Under the pieces are notes generated by a model. The model had not been told where the DNA came from, did not search any database, and was given only the letters and a program-made list of their open reading frames with translations. Shown here one piece after another: positions 40,705-49,200 of a stretch of DNA of 49,233 bases. The translations under genes were made by a program, and so were the position numbers. The first letter of the stretch is position 1; every line of letters starts with the position of its first letter. This DNA comes from Candidatus Lambdaproteobacteria bacterium RIFOXYD2_FULL_50_16 (GTDB lineage Bacteria > SAR324 > XYD2-FULL-50-16). Location of the stretch: assembly GCA_001783695.1 (NCBI GenBank), contig MFNE01000053.1, positions 80,757 through 129,989 on the forward strand, in the 5' to 3' direction.

Positions 40705-41535
40705 TTGCGCCCGATCCCACTATTTCGAATACTCACCGCCTTAGGGCTGATCGCGTTTGCCTTTTCCGGTTGTAGCAGTGAACCGACGGTTCCACCTTGG
40801 CAGTCGGCCTTTGGCAATCAAGTGGATTTTAGTTTTGAGGATCTTGACCCAGATCAAGGACAGGTCTCGGGTGGCGTAGTACTCACCGGGGTGACCAGCC
40901 CTACGGGATATGACACTTACGAGGTTTATTGGTCTTCTTCCATAGACGAAACGGGCCAATTAGGGCTTTTAGGCAGCAAAAAATTCACCACTTTTGTGGA
41001 CAATCCCTTGATCCAAGTCGCCGAAAATAGCCCTTTAGATGGGGATTATTTGCTACTTTACATCACCGACGCCAATGGGAAAAACCGGATATTTACGGGC
41101 AAAGCGGCTCGGGTAAAAGACTTAGTACAAACGGATCAGACCAAAAAAGAAGGAGCGAGCAATAGTTTATTAGAAGTAGATAAGGTTCGTTTCGCCTTTG
41201 ACCGGGCCGAAATTGATGCCCAATACCAAGAAATTTTAGATAAAGCCTTTGGCCAACAAAAGTCGCCAAGCCAAATCAAGTTAAAAATTATTGGTCACGC
41301 CGATTCACGTGGGTCTAACTCCTATAACCTTGCACTAGGCGGGCATAGATCACAAGCAGTAAAGGATTATTTGGTGCGGGTTTGGGGGCTTTTGCCGGAT
41401 AATATTCACACCTATTCTTGTGGAGAGGAGCAACCTGAATTAGACGGTGAAGGCGAATCTGCCTGGAGCGTTAACCGGCGGGCAGTCACCCTCCTAGAGG
41501 ACAGCCAAGGCTGGGACTGTTCCTCCCCACTTTAG
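40705..41535 (+). CDS. OmpA/Pal-like outer-membrane lipoprotein
   Basis: 276 residues from TTG 40705, with AAGGAG four bases before it. The signal peptide ends in a lipobox (IAFAFSGC), so the mature protein would begin at that Cys with a lipid anchor. The middle (about 40-150) is a beta-rich domain not recognised. The C-terminal 110 residues are an OmpA/Pal domain: VRFAFDRAEIDAQYQEIL, IIGHADSRGSNSYNLALGGHRSQAVKDYL, and WSVNRRAV, with the Asp and Arg that bind peptidoglycan diaminopimelate. It links outer membrane to cell wall. No tol genes are near it, so it is probably an accessory lipoprotein rather than the Tol-Pal Pal. Confidence 0.82.
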   Translation: MRPIPLFRILTALGLIAFAFSGCSSEPTVPPWQSAFGNQVDFSFEDLDPDQGQVSGGVVLTGVTSPTGYDTYEVYWSSSIDETGQLGLLGSKKFTTFVDNPLIQVAENSPLDGDYLLLYITDANGKNRIFTGKAARVKDLVQTDQTKKEGASNSLLEVDKVRFAFDRAEIDAQYQEILDKAFGQQKSPSQIKLKIIGHADSRGSNSYNLALGGHRSQAVKDYLVRVWGLLPDNIHTYSCGEEQPELDGEGESAWSVNRRAVTLLEDSQGWDCSSPL

Positions 41536-41627
41536 CCTCGAATTTCCTCTCCAGGCCCGGCGGCATTGAGTCGGGTCTCGGCCTTTAGATTACCTGTTTT
41601 CCTCCATAGACTTTTTGCTCGAAAAGT

Positions 41628-41636
41628 TGATACAAT
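41628..41636 (+). promoter_or_regulatory. Extended -10 promoter upstream of the regulator/HD-GYP pair
   Basis: TGATACAAT fits an extended -10 (TGN-TACAAT); no good -35 is visible, as is common with this type. It lies 80 bases before the start of the receiver/GGDEF-like gene. Confidence 0.4.
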
Positions 41637-41715
41637 GAACACTTCAGGGGGGGAGGATTGACGTTAAGCAACGGGCCTGTGCCCGATGTTCCTACAATCT
41701 ACCCTGGAGATCATG

Positions 41716-42546
41716 ATGGCTGGTAGAATTTTGATCGTAGATGACGAGCCGGCCCTGCGCCGGTCTATTTTGCGGCTCTTAAAGCCCTTTGGATATCAAA
41801 TTTTCCAAGCAGGCAACGGGATTGAGGCTTTGACCTTGCTCGCTGGGATCCAACCGGACCTCATCATCTTAGACACGCTCATGCCGGAGATGGACGGGTT
41901 GAGGACTTGCGCCCAGATTCGCAAATCCGAGCCTTGGAGTGGGCCCTATATCATTTTTTTGTCGGGGAGTGGGCAATTAGAGGATCAGGTAGCTGGTTTA
42001 CTAGCGGGAGCGGATGTTTACCTGACCAAGCCCTTCGATTCGGAACAGTTGGTGTTCGAGGTTAAAAAAGGGTTGGCCACCTTGGCCCACGAAAACCTCT
42101 TGAATTCAGGCTCTTCGGCGAGCCACTTTCACCCCCGTTCTTTTCAACGTCGGTATCACCAAGAGGTCTCCCGTGCGCTTCAGGACGGAAGTGAACTGAT
42201 GATTTTAATATTGCAAATCGAAGGCTTTGAACAACTGGTTTCAAGCAAGGGGTCCAAAGCGGCGGAGCAGGTCCAAAAAGCGGCGGAAGGGGTGATTAAA
42301 AAGGCGTTGTTGCATACGGATTTGGGCTCTCGGTTCGCCCCTGGGGAATTTATGTTGATGATGCCCGGGGCGACCGCTTCGGGGGTAATGGGCTTTGCCG
42401 AAGAAATACGAGTCCAGGCGGCGCATTCCGCGCCAGTAGAGAACCCCATCAAATTTAACCATGCTTTGTTTACGGGCCGTCACGAAGGCAAACACCCCTT
42501 CGAATGGGTGCTGCGGACCGTAGATTTAGCGGAACAGCGTTCGTAG
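41716..42546 (+). CDS. Response regulator with degenerate GGDEF domain (paralogue)
   Basis: 276 residues from ATG 41716, six bases after GGAG; the ATG one codon earlier is also possible. The receiver (about 1-120) has D9/D10, Asp53 (IILDTLMPEMDG), Ser in place of the switch Thr (FLSGSG), and Lys in YLTKPF. The second domain has the GGDEF fold but no working active site: the motif position reads APGEF, and the DxLT entry motif is lost. It is a paralogue of the gene at 29300. Six bases separate it from the HD-GYP gene, so it may bind or steer that phosphodiesterase. Confidence 0.8.
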   Translation: MAGRILIVDDEPALRRSILRLLKPFGYQIFQAGNGIEALTLLAGIQPDLIILDTLMPEMDGLRTCAQIRKSEPWSGPYIIFLSGSGQLEDQVAGLLAGADVYLTKPFDSEQLVFEVKKGLATLAHENLLNSGSSASHFHPRSFQRRYHQEVSRALQDGSELMILILQIEGFEQLVSSKGSKAAEQVQKAAEGVIKKALLHTDLGSRFAPGEFMLMMPGATASGVMGFAEEIRVQAAHSAPVENPIKFNHALFTGRHEGKHPFEWVLRTVDLAEQRS

Positions 42547-42552
42547 GCACCG

Positions 42553-44001
42553 ATGAATCCAAAAAGCTTACTCCATTATTTAGCGGCCGCCCTGTTACTC
42601 GGCGTGTATGGGGGGCAGGTATGCCCATTTTTAGACAGTTTAACCCCTTGGCAGTTTGGCCTGCCCCTAGGTTTGATGTTTTTGCTATTATTAGTTATTC
42701 AGCCCCTCATTCAAAGACGGCTGGAGTCAGCACCCCCCCAAGACTGGCCCCGGCTCGCGTTTAAGACCCACTTAGGTCTATTTTTCGGTGCATCCCTAAT
42801 TTTGGGTACCTACAACTTTGTAGTTCACCAGTTCCCTTTAGGTAGCGGGGCCAAACTGCTATTGGGATTTGCTTTTTTTGGATTCTTCGCTAGTCTCGAC
42901 CTAGCCCTAGACCAAATGGGCCGCGCAGCTCGTGTTTTGGAGGCTCAAGGTAAACAATTAGAGCTTAACCAAAGCTTCTCAAGTCTTCCAAAAAAGTTGG
43001 CTCAAGTGGCCTTGAGTAGCTCGATCTTAATCGCCTTGATTTTGTTTTTAGTGATTAACAAAGACCTGGAATGGCTATCTGTCCAGAATTTAGAGCGGGC
43101 CCAAGCGGGGCGTTCGATTTTGGGCGAATTTGCTTTTGTGTTATTCGTAGCGATTTTAGAGATTTTAAATCTGATTCACAGCTATGGCAAAAATCTAACC
43201 CTGTTTTTAGGCAACCAAACCCGGATTTTAGAACGGGTCTCGGGCGGGGATTTGGGGGTTCAAGTACCGGTGGTGAGCCAAGACGAGTTTGGCCGGATAG
43301 CGGACTACACAAACCGCATGATTACTGGTCTGCGCCAAGCAACCTTTGAACTGGCCAGAACTCGGGATGTGACCATCTTATCCTTAGCCAACCTCGCTGA
43401 AACTCGCGATAACGAGACCGGGGCGCATGTGCTTCGCACCCAGAGATACATTAAAGCCTTAGCCCTTAATCTAGCCAAAGACCCAGAGTATAGCGCCCAA
43501 CTTGGCGAGGATGTGATTGATTTATTGTTTAAATCGGCGCCACTCCACGACATCGGCAAGGTAGGGATCCCTGACGCTATTTTACACAAACCGGGCAAAC
43601 ATACAGACGAAGAATTTGAGGTTATGAAAACCCACGCCGCCTTGGGGGCTCTTGCATTAGAGCAAGCGGTCAAGCAACTAGGAGAAAACAGCTTTTTAGG
43701 ATTCGCCAAAGAAATCGCCTTAACCCACCACGAAAAGTGGAATGGCTCTGGCTACCCAGCCGGTCTTAAAGGGTTAGAAATCCCCTTGTCAGGCCGCCTA
43801 ATGGCCTTGGCCGACGTCTATGACGCCTTGATCTCCGCCCGTGTTTATAAACCGGCCTTCTCCCACGAAAAAGCCGCCCAGATTATCACCGAAGGCAAAG
43901 GCACCCACTTCGACCCCCAGTTGATCGAGGCCTTCCTGGCGACCGAAGACGAATTCAAATCCATCGCCCGCCAATTTGGCGACCAGCATACGGGGGGATA
44001 G
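42553..44001 (+). CDS. Membrane HAMP/HD-GYP cyclic-di-GMP phosphodiesterase
   Basis: 482 residues. About six membrane helices occupy residues 1-215. A HAMP-like linker (FLGNQTRILERVSGGDLGVQVPV, ending near 265) leads to an HD-GYP domain (about 270-475). Its catalytic residues are in place: ETGAHVLRTQRYI, HDIGK near 333, THAALGA, THHEKWNGSGYPAGLKG for the second His pair and the GYP motif, and ALADVYDAL. It would hydrolyse c-di-GMP in response to a membrane signal. The degenerate-GGDEF regulator six bases upstream is the likely partner. Confidence 0.88.
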   Translation: MNPKSLLHYLAAALLLGVYGGQVCPFLDSLTPWQFGLPLGLMFLLLLVIQPLIQRRLESAPPQDWPRLAFKTHLGLFFGASLILGTYNFVVHQFPLGSGAKLLLGFAFFGFFASLDLALDQMGRAARVLEAQGKQLELNQSFSSLPKKLAQVALSSSILIALILFLVINKDLEWLSVQNLERAQAGRSILGEFAFVLFVAILEILNLIHSYGKNLTLFLGNQTRILERVSGGDLGVQVPVVSQDEFGRIADYTNRMITGLRQATFELARTRDVTILSLANLAETRDNETGAHVLRTQRYIKALALNLAKDPEYSAQLGEDVIDLLFKSAPLHDIGKVGIPDAILHKPGKHTDEEFEVMKTHAALGALALEQAVKQLGENSFLGFAKEIALTHHEKWNGSGYPAGLKGLEIPLSGRLMALADVYDALISARVYKPAFSHEKAAQIITEGKGTHFDPQLIEAFLATEDEFKSIARQFGDQHTGG

Positions 44002-44270
44002 GGCAAGTTTTATTGCGGTGCGGGGTAAATATATATTTACGTATTAATGGTTAATTTGTTTAATATCAGTTCAATAGTAAATTATGCTTAAAATATTTGT
44101 TAATTATAAGATATCAATTGCATAGAGGAATATATTCGAATTAATAGGTTCTATAGGTTGCTAAACCTTGCTGGTTTTGAGAACCTCTTTATTATCAAAA
44201 ACTCAATCAATTAACTTAGCCAAAAGCTAATTGATTTCTATATTCGGTAATTATAAAGGGAGAAATTCAT
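44002..44270. other. AT-rich intergenic region
   Basis: A 269-base stretch much richer in A+T than its surroundings, with several TAAT and AATT runs. It probably contains the promoter of the small membrane-protein gene, which starts behind AGGGAGA. No small gene or clear repeat is evident. Confidence 0.5.
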
Positions 44271-44651
44271 ATGGCCTTTGACATCCTTGTGTTAAGAAAC
44301 CCCCAAACCCATCAAATTAAACGGGCTCCAGTTGGATTTTCCTGGACAACCTTTTTTTTTGGGCTCTTTCCGGCCCTTTTTAGGGGTGACTTTAAATGGC
44401 TTTTTATTCAATTCGGGGCCAGCTTGGTGACCTTTGGACTTTCAGCCTGGGTCTTTGCCTTTATGTATAATAAGTTTTACTTCCAGGGCTTACTTAAACA
44501 AGGGTACTTGGTAGTTTCGAGCGAGAAAAATGCGCCTGAGTCGATGATAGCCGGGGCGCTTGGTGTGGCGCAATTGAAGTTTTATCCCGCCGATCCGGTG
44601 CAAGCAAAAGAGCCAGTTATTACCGATACCGCTGAACCTGAACCCGCATAA
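44271..44651 (+). CDS. Small membrane protein, HrgC/DUF2628-like
   Basis: 126 residues. The segment KRAPVGFSWTTFFFGLFPALFRGDFKW is typical of HrgC/DUF2628-type proteins, where a hydrophobic hairpin follows a P-x-G-F-S-W-x-x-x-F-F-G motif. A second helix (FIQFGASLVTFGLSAWVFAFMYNKFY) follows. The C-terminal 45 residues are polar and acidic. A strong terminator follows, so it is transcribed alone. Function of the family is not known; members occur in chromosomes and on plasmids and phages. Confidence 0.65.
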   Translation: MAFDILVLRNPQTHQIKRAPVGFSWTTFFFGLFPALFRGDFKWLFIQFGASLVTFGLSAWVFAFMYNKFYFQGLLKQGYLVVSSEKNAPESMIAGALGVAQLKFYPADPVQAKEPVITDTAEPEPA

Positions 44652-44657
44652 ACAGCG

Positions 44658-44687
44658 CCGGGCCTGTTAGGGGCCCGGTTGATTTTT
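44658..44687 (+). terminator. Rho-independent terminator after the HrgC-like gene
   Basis: CCGGGCC-N7-GGCCCGG forms a 7-bp GC stem, followed by TTGATTTTT. It starts seven bases past the stop codon. Confidence 0.8.
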
Positions 44688-44708
44688 GCGAACAATTATA
44701 GGTGTCCT

Positions 44709-45215
44709 ATGGAACCAAGCAGAAGTGTCAAATCAATCCCCCGCCTTTCGACCTTTTCTTTTTTATTGTTGCAGGCGGTTACGTTTGGAATTTATGCTAT
44801 TGTTTGGCTCGCTGAACGGAGGGACCGGATCAACGATTTGTTGAAATTTGAAGTTATTTCGAGCAAATCTTTGAAGATTTTATCTATATTATTAGGCGTA
44901 TCCCTTTTTGGGGACATGATAGACTTGGCTGGTTCAGCAGCAGGAGGCGAGGTGGAGGTCGTATTAGGTTTTGCTAGTTCTGCATTGAACCTCCCCTTTT
45001 GGATTTATCTGATTATATTAACCTTCCGCCTCATTCCCCCACTACAAGCCTATTTTAACGAAAAATACGGCTTCAAACGGATTAACTACAACAAGTTTAT
45101 AGCTTTTTTTCTTTGCTTCACCTATCTGAATTATAAGATCAATGAAGCGCAGGACCTGGAATCATACCAAGAGGCTAATCCTCAACAACCTGGTTTTAAA
45201 ACCGCCAATTTTTGA
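44709..45215 (+). CDS. DUF4234-like small membrane protein
   Basis: 168 residues from ATG 44709, behind AGGTG; a longer frame from 44679 is less likely because it runs back through the terminator. Three to four membrane helices are visible. The first, with LLLQAVTFGIYAIVWLAERRDRIN, resembles the DUF4234 motif (a T-x-G-I-Y-x-x-x-W segment followed by a basic loop). The C-terminus is polar. Its 3' end overlaps the convergent Wzz-like gene by 20 bases. Function of the family is unknown. Confidence 0.6.
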   Translation: MEPSRSVKSIPRLSTFSFLLLQAVTFGIYAIVWLAERRDRINDLLKFEVISSKSLKILSILLGVSLFGDMIDLAGSAAGGEVEVVLGFASSALNLPFWIYLIILTFRLIPPLQAYFNEKYGFKRINYNKFIAFFLCFTYLNYKINEAQDLESYQEANPQQPGFKTANF

Positions 45216-46863
45216 GGGCGTTAATCAATTGGGATTTGAGTTGGGAGAGGTGGCCTTTTTGTTGGGCTTCGAGTAGATAAACCCGCAAGAGCACACTCAC
45301 CACGGCTAACCCGAAGGCGATGATCCCAAATAACACCAAGGCCTTGGTCGAAAAATAGACCGGTTCAAAATCTTCGAATCGCAGCGATTTGGCTAGGTCG
45401 CCCTCTTGGTCTTTTTTGAAATTGAGCCGAAAGGCAACCTGCACTGTATTGAGGCTAGGGGCCTTGACCACTTGGATCGGGCTGAACAGGCCCAAGCGGT
45501 AAGTGGCAACCAGTTCGGCCAGACTAGCGAGATTTTGTCGGCGGTAGCCTTGGGATTCATGGTAATATTCTAAATCCACGATTTGGTCAGGCCGCCGTTC
45601 GTTAGGCCGCCGGGCTTGGGACTCGGATTCGGTGGGTAGTTTGTTTTTAACAATATCTACCTCAACCCAGCGGTTTTTTGGGTAAGTGCTCAATTGCAGC
45701 CGGGCGGACATCACCTGTTGCAACCTTTCATACAAAAGCCCGGCCTTAAACTCCAACTGGTTCATTTCCGCAACCAAACGGTCTTGTTTTGCCTCGGTTT
45801 GGGCTAGGCTGGTCTCCAAGTCGCTTACCTCGCCCGCGGTGGTTTGGGCCTTTTTAAGTTCGGCCCATTGGTTTTCCCTTTTAACCAAGGTTTCCCTTTG
45901 CTCTTGGGCCAGTTCGAAATAGTGCTGGTACAGGTTCACCAAGCGGGCAGCTTGCCCGGTTTTTTGCCCGGTCAAGGGAGTCAATTTAGATTTGATTTCA
46001 GAACTTAAACTGCCCAAAGCCGCTACCGAATCAAACTGCACCGCCTTGGCTTTGCCCTCCTCAACCTCTAAGAGGTATTGGACCCCTTCCTTCTCGAGAT
46101 AATAACGCCCACCCCGACTTAAAGGAACAAAAGCGTAGTCATCGAGCCGCTCCAACCCCTTGAGTAGGCTCTGATCGGCAGCCAACATCTGGCGGTTTTC
46201 CTCGTCTAATTGACTTTGATAGAGTTGGGTATAAATCTCTTGGTTGCGGGTCTGGATAAACTGGTTGAGTTCGGTTAAAGCCTCAAAGGTGGTTTGCACT
46301 TGATTGGTTGAAACCCGAAGTTGAGAGCCCACCAAGCAACCTTTGCAATCTGAAAAACGAATCCGGTCAGACCCTTTAAAGGTCTGGGCCAATTTAAAGG
46401 CACTCGCCGCCTTGGGCAGATGGAAGTTTTTTTCTAAGATTTCTTTAGCCCTCCAGAGTTCTTCGGGGCGTAGGAGGTATTGATCAGGGTAGTAGGCCTC
46501 AGGGTACTTAATCTGCAAGACCTTGAGGTCTTTGATGATCGGTCTGGATTTGAGTTGTTTTTCTAGGTTGACGTCCACCGGTTGGGCCACATAGGCTGGT
46601 GGTGGTTCGTATTGATATTCAATATAATCTTGGTAAACCGATTCCCCGTAAATCCAACATGCCAAAATCCCGGTCAAAAGTCCCAAAAACACCACACCTA
46701 AGACCTGCCACTTGTATTCAAGGGTCGGCAGGAGTAGGTCCCAAATCTTGATTTCCTGTTCCTTGATTTTTGGCTGTGGGGCAAGGTAAACCCGCTTCAC
46801 CGCTTCGGTCACTAGCGCCTGGGCTTCGTTTGATTGGGGATCAATGTTTTTTTTTGCGGTCAT
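45196..46863 (-). CDS. Wzz-like polysaccharide chain-length / co-polymerase protein
   Basis: 555 residues. Two membrane helices, near the N-terminus (about 51-72) and near the C-terminus (about 508-530), enclose a large periplasmic domain with a long coiled coil (about 310-400: REN-QWAELKKAQTTAGEVSD, then SLAQTEAKQDRLVAEMNQLEFKAG). This two-helix topology is that of Wzz/PCP proteins that set surface polysaccharide chain length. The N-terminal and C-terminal tails are cytoplasmic. No tyrosine kinase domain is fused and no Wzx/Wzy neighbours are seen, so it stands alone. It is 69 bases downstream of fliM on the same strand. Confidence 0.6.
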   Translation of the reverse strand: MTAKKNIDPQSNEAQALVTEAVKRVYLAPQPKIKEQEIKIWDLLLPTLEYKWQVLGVVFLGLLTGILACWIYGESVYQDYIEYQYEPPPAYVAQPVDVNLEKQLKSRPIIKDLKVLQIKYPEAYYPDQYLLRPEELWRAKEILEKNFHLPKAASAFKLAQTFKGSDRIRFSDCKGCLVGSQLRVSTNQVQTTFEALTELNQFIQTRNQEIYTQLYQSQLDEENRQMLAADQSLLKGLERLDDYAFVPLSRGGRYYLEKEGVQYLLEVEEGKAKAVQFDSVAALGSLSSEIKSKLTPLTGQKTGQAARLVNLYQHYFELAQEQRETLVKRENQWAELKKAQTTAGEVSDLETSLAQTEAKQDRLVAEMNQLEFKAGLLYERLQQVMSARLQLSTYPKNRWVEVDIVKNKLPTESESQARRPNERRPDQIVDLEYYHESQGYRRQNLASLAELVATYRLGLFSPIQVVKAPSLNTVQVAFRLNFKKDQEGDLAKSLRFEDFEPVYFSTKALVLFGIIAFGLAVVSVLLRVYLLEAQQKGHLSQLKSQLINALKNWRF

Positions 46864-46932
46864 GGCCTTGGGCTGATTTGGAATGTTGCCACTTTAGGGG
46901 ATTGCCCCAGCTTAGGCAAGCAGGCCCAAGGC

Positions 46933-47934
46933 TTATTCGAATTCGTCGGCAATCGGCGGTACATAGACCATTTCGGAGATCTGAATCGCCTGTTTGCCCT
47001 TGTAGGCCCCTTGGAATCCGCGGAACTTGGTCACCCCTTCCACCTGTACATCCAGAGGCTTGGCCGCTTCGTGGTTCAGAGGTAGTAGGTCACCTTTTTT
47101 CAAATTTAAAAAATCTTGCACCGTAATCTGGGACCGGCCTAGTTCCACTAAAAGCGAGATTTCTGCTTCGGCGAGGTTGTCGCGGAAACGCTTGCCCCAA
47201 ACGTGGTCTTCTTCGTTTTGGTCCGACTGGAAACCTGAGTCCAACTTGCCCCGAATCGGCTCGACCATCGAGTAGGGGATACAGATGGTCAGCATCATCG
47301 GTGCTTTGCCCATCTCCACATCGAAGGTGATCACCACCACCACTTCCGAGTGAGGCACGATAGCGACGAACTGCGGGTTGATTTCAGTACGGGTATAAGC
47401 GACCTGGAGCGGGAACACGGGCTTCCAGGCATTTTGTAGGTCTTCTAGGGCAGAAATGACCACCCGTTTGACCATTTTTTGCTCAATGGCGGTGAAGTCC
47501 CGGCCTTCGGCCTTAACCTCTAATTCCCCGGTGCCCCCAAAAAAGATGTCGATCAACGTAAAAACTAATCTGGTCTCCAACACCAAAATCGCGTTGCCCC
47601 GTAACGGGTTCATACGAAATAGGTTTAAGGAGGAGGGAACGGGCAGGGTTTTTAGGAATTCGCCGAATTTGATAAGTTCCGTCGAACGGACCGAAATATC
47701 GACCACCTTGCGTAGCGCCGAAGACAGGGTCAAGCGGAACATCCGCACAAACCGGTCGTGGATAATTTCCAAGGTCGGCATACGACCCCGGATAATCCGG
47801 TCCTGACTGGTTAAGTCGTAGGGGATCACCGCATCGGCGTCCATATCGGGCATGTCAAAGTCGTCGGAGTCATCCCCCCCGGCTATACCTTTGAGTAGGC
47901 TATCGACTTCGTCTTGGCTGAGTACCTGTGACAT
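46933..47934 (-). CDS. fliM: Flagellar motor switch protein FliM
   Basis: 333 residues. The N-terminal LSQDEVDSLLKG (about 5-16) is the CheY-phosphate binding motif. A CheC-like middle domain follows (about 45-230, with PLRGNAILVLETRLVFTLIDIFFGGTG), and a C-terminal SpoA/FliN-like domain (about 255-325, RSQITVQDFLNLKKGDLLPL). It forms the C-ring with FliG and FliN and sets rotation direction. Other switch or export genes are not adjacent; the gene stands between Wzz-like and lgt genes. The flagellin gene begins 1.3 kb away on the opposite strand. Confidence 0.95.
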   Translation of the reverse strand: MSQVLSQDEVDSLLKGIAGGDDSDDFDMPDMDADAVIPYDLTSQDRIIRGRMPTLEIIHDRFVRMFRLTLSSALRKVVDISVRSTELIKFGEFLKTLPVPSSLNLFRMNPLRGNAILVLETRLVFTLIDIFFGGTGELEVKAEGRDFTAIEQKMVKRVVISALEDLQNAWKPVFPLQVAYTRTEINPQFVAIVPHSEVVVVITFDVEMGKAPMMLTICIPYSMVEPIRGKLDSGFQSDQNEEDHVWGKRFRDNLAEAEISLLVELGRSQITVQDFLNLKKGDLLPLNHEAAKPLDVQVEGVTKFRGFQGAYKGKQAIQISEMVYVPPIADEFE

Positions 47935-48117
47935 CGTTTTTACCTGCTTAGTGGATCCAAGCCCTCAAGGGCCTTTTTTTCTCTATCGGCATTTGAAGCC
48001 AAAACTTAAATCTGGTTTTTGCAGCCCTTTGGCCCAAAGCCAAACTTCGAGTTTCTATTGTACCCCATTCCCAATCAAACTCCAACCCAAACCGCATTGC
48101 AGATTCCGCGCCTCACT

Positions 48118-48948
48118 CTACATCTTCCATTGTCGTTTAGGGAGGAACTGTTGCTCTTTTTTGGGGGCGGGGGCTTTTTCTTGTTCGAAGAGGCGCAAGA
48201 CCAAGATCACTGCTAGGGCACCAATAATCCCCAAGATCGAGACCACGTGAGGGGCGCGTAGCCCCATAAAATAGAGGTCGTCGGCGCGGAAGAAACTCGC
48301 CACAAAACGGATCACCCCATATATCACGACATAAAGGGCCGAGATAAAACCTGGCCGGAAGTGTTTTTTGCGGATCGAATAAAGGAGAGCAAATCCCAAC
48401 ACATCTAAGATGGCTTCATAAAACATCACCGGATGAAGGGGAATCCCTGGAAACTCGTGGGCTGCGGGGCCGTAGGGGAACACCACCCCCCAAGCCAAGT
48501 CGGTCGGGATGCCGTGAGCGTCGCCGTTCATAAAGTTGCCTACCCGTCCCAAGGCCTGCGCTAAGAGCAAGGTGGGAGCGAACAGATCCGAGATGCGGCC
48601 AAAGGGATATTTTCGGAAGTGGCAAACCAAGAATAGGGTCAAAGGCCCGGTTACCAACCCCCCATGAATAGCCAACCCGCCATGCCAGACTGCCACAAAC
48701 TCATACCAAGGCACCTTCTCACCAAAGTAATAATCGAGGTTAAACAAGACGTAATAAGCCCTGGCCCCTAAAATGGCGCCTAAAAAGGTATAAATGATCA
48801 AGTTAAACATCTCGTCTGCGTCCACCTGGGCCTTAGCCCAAGAGAGATCGCGCTTGATCAAAAAGTAAGCCGCCAAAATCCCCATGGCGTACATCAGGCC
48901 ATAATAGCGGATCTGTAGGCTTCCTATCTCCAAAAAAACTGGGTTCAT
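48118..48948 (-). CDS. lgt: Prolipoprotein diacylglyceryl transferase Lgt
   Basis: 276 residues with about seven membrane helices. Family motifs: YGLMYAMGILAAYFL, WHGGLAIHGG with the key His, and GRVGNFMNGDAHGIPTDLAWGV, the Lgt signature with catalytic Arg and Asn. YGVIRFVASFFR near the C-terminus is also conserved. It transfers diacylglycerol from phosphatidylglycerol to the lipobox Cys of prolipoproteins, such as the OmpA-like protein in this window and probably NapB. It is divergent from flagellin and 183 bases upstream of fliM on the same strand. Confidence 0.95.
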   Translation of the reverse strand: MNPVFLEIGSLQIRYYGLMYAMGILAAYFLIKRDLSWAKAQVDADEMFNLIIYTFLGAILGARAYYVLFNLDYYFGEKVPWYEFVAVWHGGLAIHGGLVTGPLTLFLVCHFRKYPFGRISDLFAPTLLLAQALGRVGNFMNGDAHGIPTDLAWGVVFPYGPAAHEFPGIPLHPVMFYEAILDVLGFALLYSIRKKHFRPGFISALYVVIYGVIRFVASFFRADDLYFMGLRAPHVVSILGIIGALAVILVLRLFEQEKAPAPKKEQQFLPKRQWKM

Positions 48949-49097
48949 CCTGCTCCTCCAAACTTCCCCATTTTTAGCGCAGCCCCCATAAAAACAAAAG
49001 GACTAAATAGTTTGGGCAGCTCGCCCTAAAGTTTTCAGGTGGTTTGACCGAAAGAGAACTAAGAACAGGTCGCTTTAAAAAAAGTGAACCTAACCAT

Positions 49098-49124
49098 TAA
49101 AGTTTTTTAAAAGGCTTCCGATAA
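49098..49124 (+). promoter_or_regulatory. Sigma-28 (FliA) flagellar promoter
   Basis: TAAAGTTT (49098-49105), an 11-base spacer and TCCGATAA (49117-49124) match the flagellar consensus TAAAGTTT-N11-GCCGATAA at all but one base. The transcript would have a leader of about 70 bases before the flagellin start. Confidence 0.85.
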
Positions 49125-49200
49125 GGAGTCCATAGGGGCGGCAATGCCTCACAGCGAAACCACCAGCCCTCGGCAAAAGGGCCGGTAAAAAAGGAAAGTC

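Noticed and set aside
47955-47985. GCCC-TCAA-GGGC hairpin followed by a T-run on the plus strand
   Set aside because: Stem of four base pairs only and no plus-strand gene upstream; it lies in the fliM leader region on the other strand.
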